Positions 11,484-21,567 of a stretch of 64,000 nucleotides of DNA are shown piece after piece (position 1 is the stretch's first letter; the number at the start of each line of letters is the position of its first letter). The notes beneath the pieces were generated by a model. That model was not told the origin of the DNA. It saw only the letters and a list, made by a program, of their open reading frames with translations, and did no database searches. The stretch lies in NCBI GenBank assembly GCA_944472135.2, contig CALYDD020000333.1, forward strand, positions 1-64,000. Reading direction: 5' to 3'. The translations under genes were made by a program, and so were the position numbers. The stretch is from Trichobilharzia regenti (Eukaryota > Platyhelminthes > Trematoda > Strigeidida > Schistosomatidae).

Positions 11484-13290
11484 ATTTTTATTATTTTATT
11501 GTTCCCATGGGTTCCTAGTGGATCATTGGGCTTCAACTGCACGTCTTCACTTGCTTCTCTCTTCCTTCTGCTGTACTTTTCACCTGCATCCATGTTAGGC
11601 CATACATACTCTTTCAACTCCTCCCTCTTCACACGACCTCCTCCATATTATCCTTGCACTGACCTCCCACTGACCGGCACCCTTTCGGCCTGGTTCCATT
11701 CAAACATTGGCCTGACGCGCGCACGATTTCACCAAGGTGCGGTCTCCTCAGCCAATGTCCAATCCATCTCCACTTTCTCCTGAATATTTGTTGGGCGATA
11801 AGTTCTACGATTGTTTGTTCCCAGCCATAATTTATTTTTGGTGATTGTTTCCGGCCCGGCCATCGGAACTTCAGTATAGATCCAGCGAAGACAGTTGTTG
11901 ATAAAGGTCTGGTCTTCAACAGGCTGTTGGACATATTCTTTGTGACCCAGCCGCCAAGTTTCTGATCCGTATAGAAGAACTGACTGACTTGACGTTTGTA
12001 TTGAAAATCCGACCGAATTTTGTTGTTGATGCTGAGTTGAGTGACGAAGATTTCCTTCCAGATTGGTTTCAGGTTGATGAATGTGTTTCTCGCCTTCCCG
12101 ATTCTCGCTCAATTTGACATCCTCGTCCGTTCCGGCTCCCTGTAGTTGAGACAATGCTCCCTAGATAAGTGAATGAAGTAACCTCTTTCAAATCCCTCCC
12201 GTTGATGGTGATTGTCGCTGGATGTTGCTCTCTGTTGTTGTTGTTGTTGTTGGTTTGTTATTTTCATAACCTCCGTCTTGTCTTTGTTCACCTGAAGTCC
12301 TGTCTTTGCTGGCTGCTTCTTCGACCAGTTTGTCGGATTTCGCTTGTAAGTCTTCGATTTTGTGTGACACCAAACATAAATCATCCACGCGTGAAATCCA
12401 GGTCTTCTAGGTTCTTCACGTCGGTCCAGGATATTCCTGTCTTCTCGTTTCCCACTGTCTGACGCATAATCCAGTCCACCACAATTAAGAATATCATTGA
12501 TGATAATAGGCAGGCAGCCTTGTCTGACTCCTGTATTTACTCCAAACTCCTCGCTGAGGTTTCCGTTGTGGATCACTTGACAAGGGCCGTTGTCGTACAA
12601 CTGTTGAGTAAGGTTGATGAATATTTGGTGTACGCCGTAGTACTCGAGTAGTTTCCAAATTACTTCACGGTCAACACTGGAGTCAGCATATCTGCTGTCG
12701 TCTCTGGGTCCGATTTCAGTGCTTCAGGGGGTATTCCATCTGGTCAAGCTGCTTTTCCAGCTTTCAGAAGCTTGATTGCATTCAAGACTTCAGCTTTCGT
12801 TGGAGGATTGGTGTCAAATTGCAGTTGTGTACTCGCTGTTGTTCGTATGTCTGGATGTTTTGCAGGTGGTGGTCGGTTCAAACGTTCTTTCAAGTGATCC
12901 ACCCATTCTTTAATCTGTCTTTCTTCCTTGGTAATTCGGTTCCCTTGGCTGTCTTTTATAGGTTTCACTTGTGTTGATCTGTTCCCAGATAGTGACTTGG
13001 TTGTCTAATATAGTATCCTCAGGTCCCTTTTGCCTGCTGCCTTCTCGGCTTCAGTGACCAGATTGTCGTAGAATCGTCTTTTGTCCTTCCTAGCACTCTT
13101 CTTCACTTCTTTGTCCAGTGCTATGTAAGTCGAGCTCAGCATCTCTTTCTCTTGTCCGTCTTTGCATTGAATCCTTTTCACTTTCACCATTCTCCTCTCC
13201 TCTATTAGCTTCCAAGTGTCCATTGAGAGCCATTACTTGACTTGTCTCTTCTTTCTTCATAAAACCGTTGAACATGTTTCGTTAAAAATC
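11484..13290 (-). pseudogene. Block B, copy 1: decayed RTE-clade element (RT region to 3' end)
   Basis: Reading leftward from 13290, frames match an RTE element: TWKLIEERR and SARKDKRRFYDNL (13223-13005), VKPIKDSQGNRITKEERQIK (12968-12744), PDGIPPEALKSDPETTADML (about 12737-12680). It then jumps directly to SVDREVIWKLLEYYGV, so roughly 130 codons of the RT fingers and palm are deleted. VIHNGNLSEEFGVNTGVRQG is followed by a frame break. The catalytic FADD box is destroyed (gatttcacgcgtggatgat). The tail frames end at a 3' end with gttcctagtgg at 11512 and a T/A-rich tail at 11477-11500. The element cannot make a working RT. Confidence 0.85.
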
Positions 13291-13445
13291 CCCATTGACA
13301 GTAAATAACCTGAATAGTGGAAATTATTGAAAGAATATTCTTCTTTCGGATTGACTCTTGATTCATGCGATATGGGAATATTTCACACGAATAAATCTTA
13401 TTCCTCAACTTACTCCAAATCTTTGTCCAGCTTTCAAAATCGATA

Positions 13446-14630
13446 CAGTCTCTTTCATTCACTTTGAAAAGGCCTTTCGTATCGTCGACCAAGAAGTAAT
13501 CTGGAAACTGCTGCAACATTACGGAGTGCAGCGCCGAAATCTTTATCAGCCTCATTCAGCAGCTATTTGAAAATGCCACATGCCAGATGACTAAAAGTAG
13601 AAGACTCACTGAGGCGTTTGAAATGAATACAGGAGTAAGACAAGGCGGGCTGTCTGCTGTCGCCGATGATTTTCTTAATTGTGGTGGGATGGATTATGCT
13701 CCAGCAGATTTTGGGAAGTGAGAAGACAGGAGTACACTGGACGGAAAAGAAGACTCTAGAAGATGTGGATTTCACAGATGATTTATATTTCATGTCACAC
13801 AAACTTGAAGGCTTACAGGAGAAAACCGACAAACTAGGTCTTAGAGGCTGACGGTATAGACGTTCGCGAATTGTACGGAGTATATTAACGCAAGATCTTA
13901 TACCAACAACTTCTATAGTATTCGTTTCTCGTGTACCAAAGGTAAAGCAAAAGACCACGGTTGATTGTCCAAATTACGAGATATATTTTGGAACCAAATC
14001 GCGGACTGAAGCGGAAGCTAAGCTATCTGGTTATTGTGCACGAAAGTGACATGACGGAGTACCAAATGGCTGGGATGCTTGACCGGAAGCCTTCAGCTAA
14101 ACAAGTCGACTTGAACTTTGAGGGTCAGCATCCAATGTTTACTGATGATTCCTATGGTCACGATGTAATTCTTCTCTTAGACGTAATATATTCCTATGGT
14201 CAATAATTTTGGGGAATTATTTATCGCTACAAGGTTAAGAAGCAGGTAGCGAAGACAGGACTCCTGGGGGACATAGAGAAGACGGAGGTGATGAAGATAC
14301 CCCACTAACCAACAGAAACAACAACTAGTACAAATCACTATCAACAGGAGAAACGTGAACAACAGATGGAATGTTTGAAAATGTCAACACGAGCTAGCAG
14401 GATACGCCTTCATCAACCTGAAACGAGTTAGGATATCTGAACTAATTAAGCATAAACAAAAGTATTTGGATTTTCAACACAAATGTGTAGTCAGCAAGTC
14501 AGTCAATGAGTTCTTCTATACAGGTCAGAAACTTGCGGTGCTTGTGATGAAGAGCATTTCCAATAGCCAGCTATAGACTTTTGTCAACAGCTTCCACCTT
14601 CGCTGGCTCCATAATGATTAAGTGCATTCA
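13446..14630 (+). pseudogene. Decayed RTE-clade RT in block D, interrupted by a 385-bp insert
   Basis: Recognisable pieces in order are FIHFEKAFRIVDQEVIWKLL (13449-13508), an RQGGLS box in another frame, and MIFLIVVGWIMLQQ with VDFTDDLYFMSHKLEGLQ (13666-13830). The catalytic box there is FTDD instead of FADD. A break of about 385 bp follows, then KTGLLGDIEKTEVMKI (about 14255-14300) and FQHKCVVSKSVNEFFYTGQK (about 14475-14535). Distinct from block B at many sites, so a different old RTE copy. Several frameshifts and stops make it inert. Confidence 0.75.
13850..14236 (+). other. 385-bp insert of unknown origin inside the decayed RTE
   Basis: RTE homology stops at about 13840 and resumes at about 14236. 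The insert has one frame of about 80 residues after an early break (13961-14206) ending FTDDSYGHDVILLLDVIYSY, and another frame with CPNYEIYFGTKSRTEAEAKL. The phrase attcctatggtca occurs twice near its end (14147-14159, 14188-14200). It could be a scrap of an LTR retrotransposon, but I do not recognise the family. The block D copy at 49325-49711 carries it too. Confidence 0.4.
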
Positions 14631-14859
14631 GATGAAGTTTTAAAGTAGATGAAGCGCCTGCTCTGAATTTTATTGACTACCGCCAGCAAATAAACACCTC
14701 CAAATTAATAACCCTGGTAATATTAAGGCAATCATTGAAAGAGCCTCTATACATTAATGGAACATTAATGAGAATGGCATGAATATGAATGTTTATTGTA
14801 TTCAGGTTTATCACTGAATACAACTCAGGAATTATGTTTTTCTATTTTTACATTTTCCC

Positions 14860-15105
14860 TTTGCGTTCCCAATGGAACATAGGGGGCTTCAAGTTAGAGC
14901 TTCGAAATTTCAGTAGCAGTGGTATTTATTTTTACGAGATGCGATTACCAGCCTCATGCCCAGCTTGGCCTCTCCTCTTTACCAGTCTTATGACTGGCTT
15001 GGCGAGGTAAAGGAGTGCGTCTGTGCCCGATGATCGGATCCCAGACCACGTGGTTGGCGTGATTGGCTAGCATTCTGCCTCTGTGTCACCGTCGCTAAAG
15101 ATTCC
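14860..15105 (-). mobile_element. tRNA-derived SINE, diverged copy (block D)
   Basis: On the minus strand a tRNA-like head (from about 15105: gtgacacagaggcagaatgc, then a degenerate B box around tgggatccgat) leads to a body also seen in the SINE at 20690-20922 (cctcgccaagcc, then catgaggctggtaatcgc). The 3' end has the hairpin gttccattgggaac (14867-14880), shared in form with the RTE 3' ends here. The mirrored copy is 48456-48701 (+). Confidence 0.65.
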
Positions 15106-15143
15106 TAAATCTGTCATCCTAACCACTTAATATTATTCAAAGG

Positions 15144-15872
15144 TCATTTTATCGAAAGCCTACATGGAAAGGACAATATTTGCATTTTAATAGCTTTTGT
15201 CCCAATAGCTTTAAACGCGGTCTAGTCAAGACTCTGTACTATAGAGCCAAGTGAGATTATGCTCTATAGAGAAACTAGAGGAGAAATTTGAGTTCCTTGA
15301 AAAGATATTGAAGAACAGTGGGTACCCTCAAAGGTTCATCAACAAGTATGGAAGATCTGAAGTCACAAATGTAAAACAAATCACAGTGGGAGAAAAGCCA
15401 GTCTACATTCAGCTTGATTATAAAGGTGAAAACATTGCAGCGATGATCAAAAGAAGGCTGAGTACATCACTAGTCATAGCCTATCCTGTCTATCGAACAA
15501 CTTGCTCTTTGGTGCAATCAAAAATCGATAGATATCCTTCTCATGTTACCTCCAACTGTGTATACAAATTTACATGTATCTGTGAGTGCAGTTACATTGG
15601 AAGAACACAAAGAAGGGCATATCTCCAACTTTCTGAACATGTACCAAAAAGCCTATGTCTAAAGGGAATAAATGCTTTAAACAGTGCCATCGCCACGCAT
15701 CTCCTCGACACGGGTAATGCATGAGGTGGACGTCGAAAAGTCGTTCAAAATGATCAATAGGCAAAAGAGCTCAATTCTTCTTAAGTTTGCTGAAGCCATT
15801 TCCATCCAGCGCCTGAAACCTGATTTATGCGTCCAGAAAGAAGCGGTTACCAGTCTTTCTTTGTCCTGGTAA
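15144..15872 (+). pseudogene. PLE-2: C-terminal part of a second Penelope-like element
   Basis: FYRKPTWKGQYLHFNSFCPN (15147-15206) is the conserved Penelope segment after the palm (PLE-1 has YRKPTHRNRYLDF). A frameshift near 15250 leads to KLEEKFEFLEKILKNSGYPQ, then the GIY-YIG core CVYKFTCICECSYIGRTQRR (about 15557-15616) and LSEHVP. A second frameshift near 15718 passes to SILLKFAEAISIQRLKPDLC and a stop at 15872. No palm is present. Copy 1 lacks 8 bp at about 15487 that copy 2 (47680-48416) retains, so only copy 1 keeps the linker and nuclease in one frame. Confidence 0.8.
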
Positions 15873-15965
15873 CCGGATATTTTTCATCTCTCTTTCTTCC
15901 GAAAGCGAAATGCTAAAAGTTTCCATTGTGTATGATTATTATTGTTCGGAGTAGTGTTTAATATC

Positions 15966-15966
<1 letters not shown>

Positions 15967-16001
<35 letters not shown>
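15967..16001. repeat. AT dinucleotide microsatellite
   Basis: Uninterrupted AT run after PLE-2. The mirrored copy at 47565-47583 is shorter, so the two D copies have diverged here. Confidence 0.9.
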
Positions 16002-16004
<3 letters not shown>

Positions 16005-16455
16005 GCGTATGCGTATACTGATCGATTGATTTTTGTTTAAAATGAACTCTGTGCAAGTATGTTAAAATTGTTTTTGTAGATACATTTAATAATGTCTTTA
16101 CCCTGTAAGCAGCTGGTGGGAGGGCAACGAGATAAAAGATGGTACCATTTTATTCTGCTACAACTGTAGTTCTTGCTTTGTTCAAATTCATTAAGGGGAA
16201 TAAATGTATGTTATATTATTCTGTTTTGTTCACTCATTTTTCAGTTGTTGTAAGTGTATCTAGAAAGAATAAACAAACAAGAGAACCTTTTGAAGAGACT
16301 GTATCGATTTTAAAAGCTGGCCAAAGTTTTGGAGTAAGTTGAGGAATAAGATTTAATCGTGTGAAATATTCCCATATCGCATGAATCAAGAGTCAATCCG
16401 AAAGAAGAATATTCTTTTCAATAATTTCCCCTATTCAGGTTATTTACTACAATTA

Positions 16456-16723
16456 TAAAATATAATATTTGTTGTCATTACAATAAAGGCAAGTTATGCG
16501 GCGAACATATTTTTAACGTAGAATAACAGATTAGTTATGGGGTTTCAAAATAAATAGTCGTATTTGTGTGACAAACGCCGTGTTAGGCTGAAATCGATTA
16601 CAAAATATTTCGGTAAAATGGGAGACAATGGTGGTGATTAGTCATAATAGATTTGTAGAGTGTGGGGTAGGAAAATTGACAGGTCAGTCAGTTGAAGGTT
16701 ATAAAAGGTGTCAGGTGATGGAG
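16456..16723. other. Single-copy stretch between D and P2
   Basis: AT-rich, without reading frame or match elsewhere in the window. It starts where the D inverted repeat ends and stops where PLE-1 homology begins (cgaactcatttctgac). Confidence 0.5.
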
Positions 16724-18180
16724 TGGCTGGTAACGAACTCATTTCTGACTAAGAACTCGAACTTGAATGGACAAAAGTGCCACTTGAGGACATAATGCTG
16801 GGAGTGCAGCTACGCCTGACTTTCACAGTATTTAAATTCCAAGGGAAATTACACAAAGAAACTGATGGAGTTGCTCTGGGATCACCAATATCCTCGGTTG
16901 TAGCAGATATATTCATGGATAGGTGGGAAAGCATAGCGATTGAAACGTTCACCCCTACCCCAAAAGTATGGTCGAGGTATGTAGATGACACATTCACTGT
17001 ACTCAGAACACAAGGTGTTGATAGACTTTTCGAACACATCAACTCGAAGGTAGAGGCAATTCAATTCACTATTGAATTGGGAAGTCAGGAAGGGGAGCTT
17101 CCAATGTTAGATTGCAACGTAAAAAGGAAAGAAGATGGGAAGTCAAAAACTAGTGTTTACAGGAAACCCACACATCGAAACAGATATTTGGACTTCCGAT
17201 CATCCCATCCTATGTCAGTAAAAACAGGATTAGTGAAATGTTTAAGTGACAGAGTACAAAAACTAAGTAGCACCAAGGGAAATCTAAGACAGCAAGTGAT
17301 ACACATAAAAGAAGCCTTGGAACTTAATAATTACCCGGATAAATTAGTCAGGAAATATTTAAGGAAATGTCAAAATAAAATAAATAATGATAGTAGCGAT
17401 AGTGATGATGAAAATAATATTAATAATAATAATATCATTGACGACACTGACAATAAGGAATTTAAATCATCAGTAGTAATTGCATACAAGGAAGGGACCT
17501 CGGAAACCTTACGCGGAATTCTTAACAATGCTGGCAGGAATAAAAGTGGCTGGCATTCAAACCACCCACAATCTCAATTAGAAACAAGCTTTGTCGGTTA
17601 AAGGATCAATCCTGTGGAGTCTTTAAAACAAAGCAATTTAGTTTATCTAATACCCCCTGCTTGCAATGATTGTCAGGTCAAATGCATAGGTCAAACTAGT
17701 AGAACCAGGGCAGTCAGACTAGCCGAACATAAAATACCTAGCAAAATCAAAATTGGTTGACCCAAATAAGATAAGAAATGGAAAGAATAGTTCAGCTATA
17801 GCACTGACCACATGCAATTACACACAACCAAAAAATAGAATGGGACAGGATGACAGGTTTAAAATCTAATGTCACAGGGTGGAGGAAGAGATTGATAAGA
17901 GAAGCTTTGTTTATCGAATCAACTGCAAATACATGTAATAGGAATGATTCAATACCTGTCCACCCAGATATCTGGAAAATTCTTCTACTCCTACGATAAA
18001 TAGGAGAAAACAAAGAAAACTATCCAACTGAAGTTTCGAAGTCGTGTGATCACAATTGATATGATTATGAATAATAAATTCTGTTCGAAACGTCATCCAG
18101 TAAATAATACTGTTTCTTCGCTGTGTGATACAACTAATAAACAAACCAATATGGAATTACTTACTACCACGTTGCCCAAG
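16724..18180 (+). pseudogene. PLE-1 copy P2, 5'-truncated, with RT palm and GIY-YIG
   Basis: Open from just after a TAA (16750-16752) to a TAA at 17599-17601, then again to TGA at 17758-17760 in the same frame. Residues include DGVALGSPISSVVADIFMD, the catalytic box RYVDDTF (about 16975-16995), LPMLDCNVKRK, YRKPTHRNRYLDF and an acidic/asparagine-rich linker. Beyond the stop the GIY-YIG core reads LVYLIPPACNDCQVKCIGQT followed by RLAEHK. The C-terminus continues in shifted frames to VHPDIWKILLLLR (stop near 17999). The N-terminal half of the RT is absent. A later RTE insertion splits the 3' flank at 18180, and PLE sequence resumes at about 20442. Confidence 0.85.
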
Positions 18181-18206
18181 TTATTATTATATTATTATTG
18201 TATCCG

Positions 18207-19352
18207 TTAGTTCGTAGAGGAACTAAGGGCTTCAGCTGCGCACCTCCATTGCCTTCGGTTTTCTGACAACTTTTGAACCCTGCTCCAGTTCTGTCCACAT
18301 GCTTTCATCTCCTCCTCGTATGACCTCCTCCAAGTCACCCTTGGACGACCAACTCGCCGCCTCCTTTTCGGGTTCCACTTGAGGGCTTGTCTAGTGATGT
18401 CACTTGATGGTTTCCTCAGCGTATGGCCAATCCATCTCCATTTCTTTCTGCCTATTTGTTTCACAATCGGTTCCTGATTTGTTCGCTCCCAGAGATCCCT
18501 GTTGCTGATCTTTTCTGGCCATCTGATCTTGAGTATTGAGCGGAGACAGCTGTTAATGAAGGTTTCAAGTTTGTTTGAGATGCTCTTTATGACTCGCCAA
18601 GTCTCTGATCCGTATAGTAGCACTGACTTCACATTGGAGTTGAAAATCCGGATCTTATTTTTGATGCTGAGTGCTGTTGACCTCCACACAGATTTGAGAG
18701 TAATGAAAGCTTGTCTTGCTTTTCCGATTCTGGCTTTGATGTCCTCGTCAGTTCCGCCTGTAGTTGAGACGATGCTTCCCAGGTAGGTGAAGGAGGTTGT
18801 TTCTTTCAGGTTCTTCCCACTTATGCTGATTGTTGTCTGTTGTTGTTGTTGCTGTTGATGTTGGCTAGGAATCTTCATCATCTCTGTTTTATCTATGTTC
18901 ACTTGAAGTCCTATCTTTGATGCTTCTTCTGCCAACTTGTTACTTTTCACTTGCATATCTTCCAGTTTATGGGAAATCAGACATATATCATCGGCGAAAT
19001 CCAGATCCTCCAAGTCTTTTGTGTCAGTCCATTTTATGCCTGTTCCCTCGTTGGTTGCCGTTGTCTGTCGCATTATCCAATCAATTGCAATCAGGAAGAT
19101 CATTGGTGATAGTAGACAGCCTTGCCTCACTCCCGTCCTCACTTCGAAGGCTTCCGTAAGTTTCCCGTTGTGGATTACTTGGCATGCAGCATTGTCGTAT
19201 AACTGTTGGATGAGATGTATAATTGTCGATGCGACCCCGTAGTAGCGAAGTAGTCGCCAAATCACCTCTCGATCGACGCTGTCGAAGGCCTTTTCAAAGT
19301 CGATGAAGTTGAGTGAGGTGGAGAGGTGACTGCCATTCCAAGCTTTGTTCAA
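18207..19352 (-). CDS. RTE-type reverse transcriptase, palm to C-terminus (partial)
   Basis: A 381-codon frame, the longest credible coding stretch in the window. Motifs from the amino end are NFIDFEKAFDSVDREVIW (catalytic Asp of motif A), TGVRQGCLLSPMIF (motif B), LDFADDICLISH (motif C with FADD), SFTYLGSIVSTTGG, SVLLYGSETW, ILKIRWPEKISN and KWRWIGHTLRKPSSD. All catalytic residues of this part are intact. The layout matches RTE elements of schistosomes (SR2/SR3/Perere-3 type). Upstream, the same protein continues only through frameshifts, so this fragment is unlikely to act alone. Confidence 0.8.
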   Translation of the reverse strand: MNKAWNGSHLSTSLNFIDFEKAFDSVDREVIWRLLRYYGVASTIIHLIQQLYDNAACQVIHNGKLTEAFEVRTGVRQGCLLSPMIFLIAIDWIMRQTTATNEGTGIKWTDTKDLEDLDFADDICLISHKLEDMQVKSNKLAEEASKIGLQVNIDKTEMMKIPSQHQQQQQQQTTISISGKNLKETTSFTYLGSIVSTTGGTDEDIKARIGKARQAFITLKSVWRSTALSIKNKIRIFNSNVKSVLLYGSETWRVIKSISNKLETFINSCLRSILKIRWPEKISNRDLWERTNQEPIVKQIGRKKWRWIGHTLRKPSSDITRQALKWNPKRRRRVGRPRVTWRRSYEEEMKACGQNWSRVQKLSENRRQWRCAAEALSSSTN

Positions 19353-20441
19353 TGATCATCGGTAGTGTGGCGATTTTATCAATACATGATTTGTTTCTCC
19401 TGAATCTGGCCTGTTCCGGTCGAAGTTTTTCATCCAGGGTGGCGTGTTTGATTCTCTCCAGGATGATGCGGCTTAGTATTTTGCTTGGGATGGACAGTAG
19501 CATAATTCCGCGCCAGTTTTTGCATTGACTTAAGTCTCCTTTCTTTGGTAGTTTGAATAAGTATCCTTTCTTCCAATCCTCGGGTACTTTGGCCTCTTTC
19601 CACACCTTCTCCAGCAGTGGCGTCATCAAGTCCGCTGTTGTCTCTGGGTCTATTTTCAAAGCTTCTGCTGGGATTCCATCTGGTCCCGGTGTTTCCCAGC
19701 TTTAAGCATCTTGATTGCATTCAGGACTTCTGATTTCGTCGGGGGGTCAGTGTTCACTGGTAGTTCTGCTTCCGTTGTTGGTATTGTTGGGCGCATTGTA
19801 GATGGCGGACGATTTAGAAGTCTTTTGAAGTGTTCAGCCCAGTGCTTTCTCTGTCCACCTCTTTGATGATTGACTTTCCATTGTCGTCCTTTATTGGCTT
19901 AATCTGTGTCGAACGTTTGCCCGAAAGGTTCCTAGTTGTTTGGTATAGTGTGGCGAGGTCTCCTTTGCCTGCAGCTTGTTCTCCTTCACTTGAAATTGCT
20001 TCATAATATTTTCTTTTGTCTTCCCTGGCACTCTTCTTCACTCTTTTGTTCAGTGTATTGTAGCTTGCATTCAGCTCCTGTTTTTGTTGCTCGTCAGTGC
20101 ACTGGATAATCTTTTGTTCCACTGTCCTTCTCTCTTCTATTAGTTTCCAAGTGTCCGTAGTGAGCCACTGTTTGTCCCGTCTCTTTTTTCTGCCTAGAAT
20201 TTTTATGCAGGTTTGGCTCCACACCGTTTTCAAGTTGTTCCAGTGCTTTTCGACGCTCACCTTTTAGCTGGTGTTGATTTGTATCTCAGCTTTGTCCTTT
20301 ATGCTTGCGAAGAAGATGTTCTTTGCAGCCTGGTCCTTCAGCTTTTGAGTGTTGAACTTGGCTTGTGCTCTATCTGCAGCTCCTGATTTCCTGAAAGCTT
20401 TTAATTTGATTTGGATTGTCCCTTGTACGAGATAGTGTGAA
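19294..20441 (-). pseudogene. Upstream part of the same RTE pol, frameshifted
   Basis: Pieces in order from the right are LVQGTIQIKLKAFRKSG (about 20430-20380), TDTWKLIEERRTVEQK and SAREDKRKYYEAI (20260-19814), GIPAEALKIDPETTADLM with GYLFKLPKKGDLSQCKNWRG (19659 leftward), and RPEQARFRRNKSCIDKI. At least three frameshifts separate them: near 19800, near 19690, and between 19294 and 19352. These cover the linker after the endonuclease and the RT fingers. No endonuclease catalytic residue is left in this copy. Confidence 0.75.
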
Positions 20442-20689
20442 CAAGTATTACACATATATTAAGGAGAAAGTGATAAACAGTGAGACATCAAGACTGCTAG
20501 ACAGGAAGTCTATTGAGAGGGAGAGAGAGGTAGAGACGATTGAAGAAAGTACACTCACTGAAACCCGAATTCATGTCATCTGAATACATTTCATCGCATA
20601 TCCATGATTGACAGGTCAAACATTTTCATTGAATCAAACACGATATAACGAATATGTTTGAATTCCTTGAAAATTCATGGATTGATATC
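20442..20689 (+). repeat. PLE-1 copy P2, 3' flank after the RTE insertion
   Basis: Continues the PLE-1 downstream sequence (matches 36332-36590): a frame ending ESTLTETRIHVI, then the tgacaggtc and gatatcggttttatttt landmarks that join the SINE. Confidence 0.75.
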
Positions 20690-20922
20690 GGTTTTATTTT
20701 CTTCACCTTCCCAGTGGAACATGGGGCCTCAAGCTGGTGGCTTGAAGTCTCTTTAGCAGTGTTTATTTTACAGGATGGGATTGCTAGCCTCATGCCCATC
20801 CTCTCCTCTTTAACAGCATTATTTCTGGCTTAGCGAGGTGAAGAAGTGAGTTGGCCGGGAATCGAACCCCGGACCATATGCATGGTTGGCGAGCGTCCTA
20901 ACCGCTGTGCCACCGACCCCCG
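20690..20922 (-). mobile_element. tRNA-derived SINE with exact Pol III A and B boxes
   Basis: On the minus strand, TGGCACAGCGG (20902-20912) matches the A box TGGCNNAGYGG and GGTTCGATTCC (20858-20868) matches the B box exactly. A body of about 150 bp follows, ending in catgttccactgggaaggtg, a degenerate form of the hairpin found at RTE 3' ends here (atgttcctctaggaac). A tRNA head with a LINE-like tail is the standard SINE design and suggests mobilisation by the RTE machinery. I see no hammerhead ribozyme core, so I do not equate it with Sm-alpha. This is the only full-length copy next to PLE-1; at other P copies it is cut. Confidence 0.75.
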
Positions 20923-20935
20923 ATATCGGTTAGAA

Positions 20936-21567
20936 TTTTGAAAATAATCAATGAGTGAGTTTCGATTTAATGTATGATTAACTAACTATCAGTCATCAAG
21001 TGATCGAAACTCAAATCACTGCATAAAAGAGAAATTTATGAAATGTTGAAAACAGACAATAATTATAGAATCAATGGATCCATCAATAAATGAAGGAAAT
21101 GAAAATGTGATGAGAAAATTGAAAACAATCAACCTGCACTCTTTAAAACGGTGAATAATTTCAAAGCAAGAAATACGCATAATCCATATCGTGGTTACAA
21201 TTATCAATACAATCTTTCACAATACGTTATCGAGAATGTCTATGATTTTTGTAATCTGTAGCCATACATGCGCTGCATAATTTACGTGAATGTGAATGAA
21301 AGTGTGGGTAGTGAGTGACTGACTGAAATGGTCGATGACATTTTAGGCGATAAATTTTCAGCTGTAATATTAACCACTAAGAACTGTGATAGGGAGAGAT
21401 CGCGATCTCACTCACAAGAGTGGAGTATTCGAATCCAAACTGATTTGAACTCACTTTTCACCGTTTCGTGTATATTTGCGTGCTTCACCAGTGGATAAGG
21501 AAGTCAAGCATAATGTGTCATTTTCCCCTTCATCTTATCCTCAGTTCTCACCGTTGTGTTGGCAGTT
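20936..21567. other. Unrecognised AT-rich stretch
   Basis: No coding frame and no strong match in the window, except a short gtaatattaaccact phrase (about 21367) also at positions 17-31 and an 8-bp palindrome tcgcgatctc region near 21400. Possibly the sequence that normally lies upstream of block A. Confidence 0.4.

Larger units (their letters stand above)
13291..16455 (+). repeat. Block D, copy 1, bounded by short inverted repeats
   Basis: Reverse complement of 47111-50275. Its ends, 13291-13445 and 16305-16440, are inverted copies of each other with a few differences. Inside are a decayed RTE (13446-14630), about 220 bp of AT-rich unrecognised sequence (14640-14860), a SINE (14860-15105), PLE-2 (15144-15872), an AT microsatellite, and about 300 bp without a recognisable feature (16002-16304). 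Confidence 0.85.
18181..20441 (-). mobile_element. RTE-clade retrotransposon, 5'-truncated, inserted in PLE-1
   Basis: The uninterrupted site at 36330 reads cccaagtattac. Here ccaag is followed by a TTA-rich tail (18181-18199), a 2.26-kb minus-strand element, and then caagtattac (20442 onward), giving a duplication of about 5 bp (caagt). The TTA/TTG short-repeat tail and 5' truncation are typical of RTE insertion by target-primed reverse transcription. The element starts just after the endonuclease SDH motif (first residues LVQGTIQIKLKAF) and contains the rest of the pol frame. No other P copy has it, so it post-dates their separation. Confidence 0.85.

Noticed and set aside
15967..16001. Origin or scaffold-attachment signal at the AT run
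   Set aside because: A plain AT microsatellite of different length in the mirrored copy; nothing else supports a function.
18502..19528. Plus-strand frames of 70-100 codons across the RTE insertion
   Set aside because: Antisense shadows of the RT frame; no independent motif.
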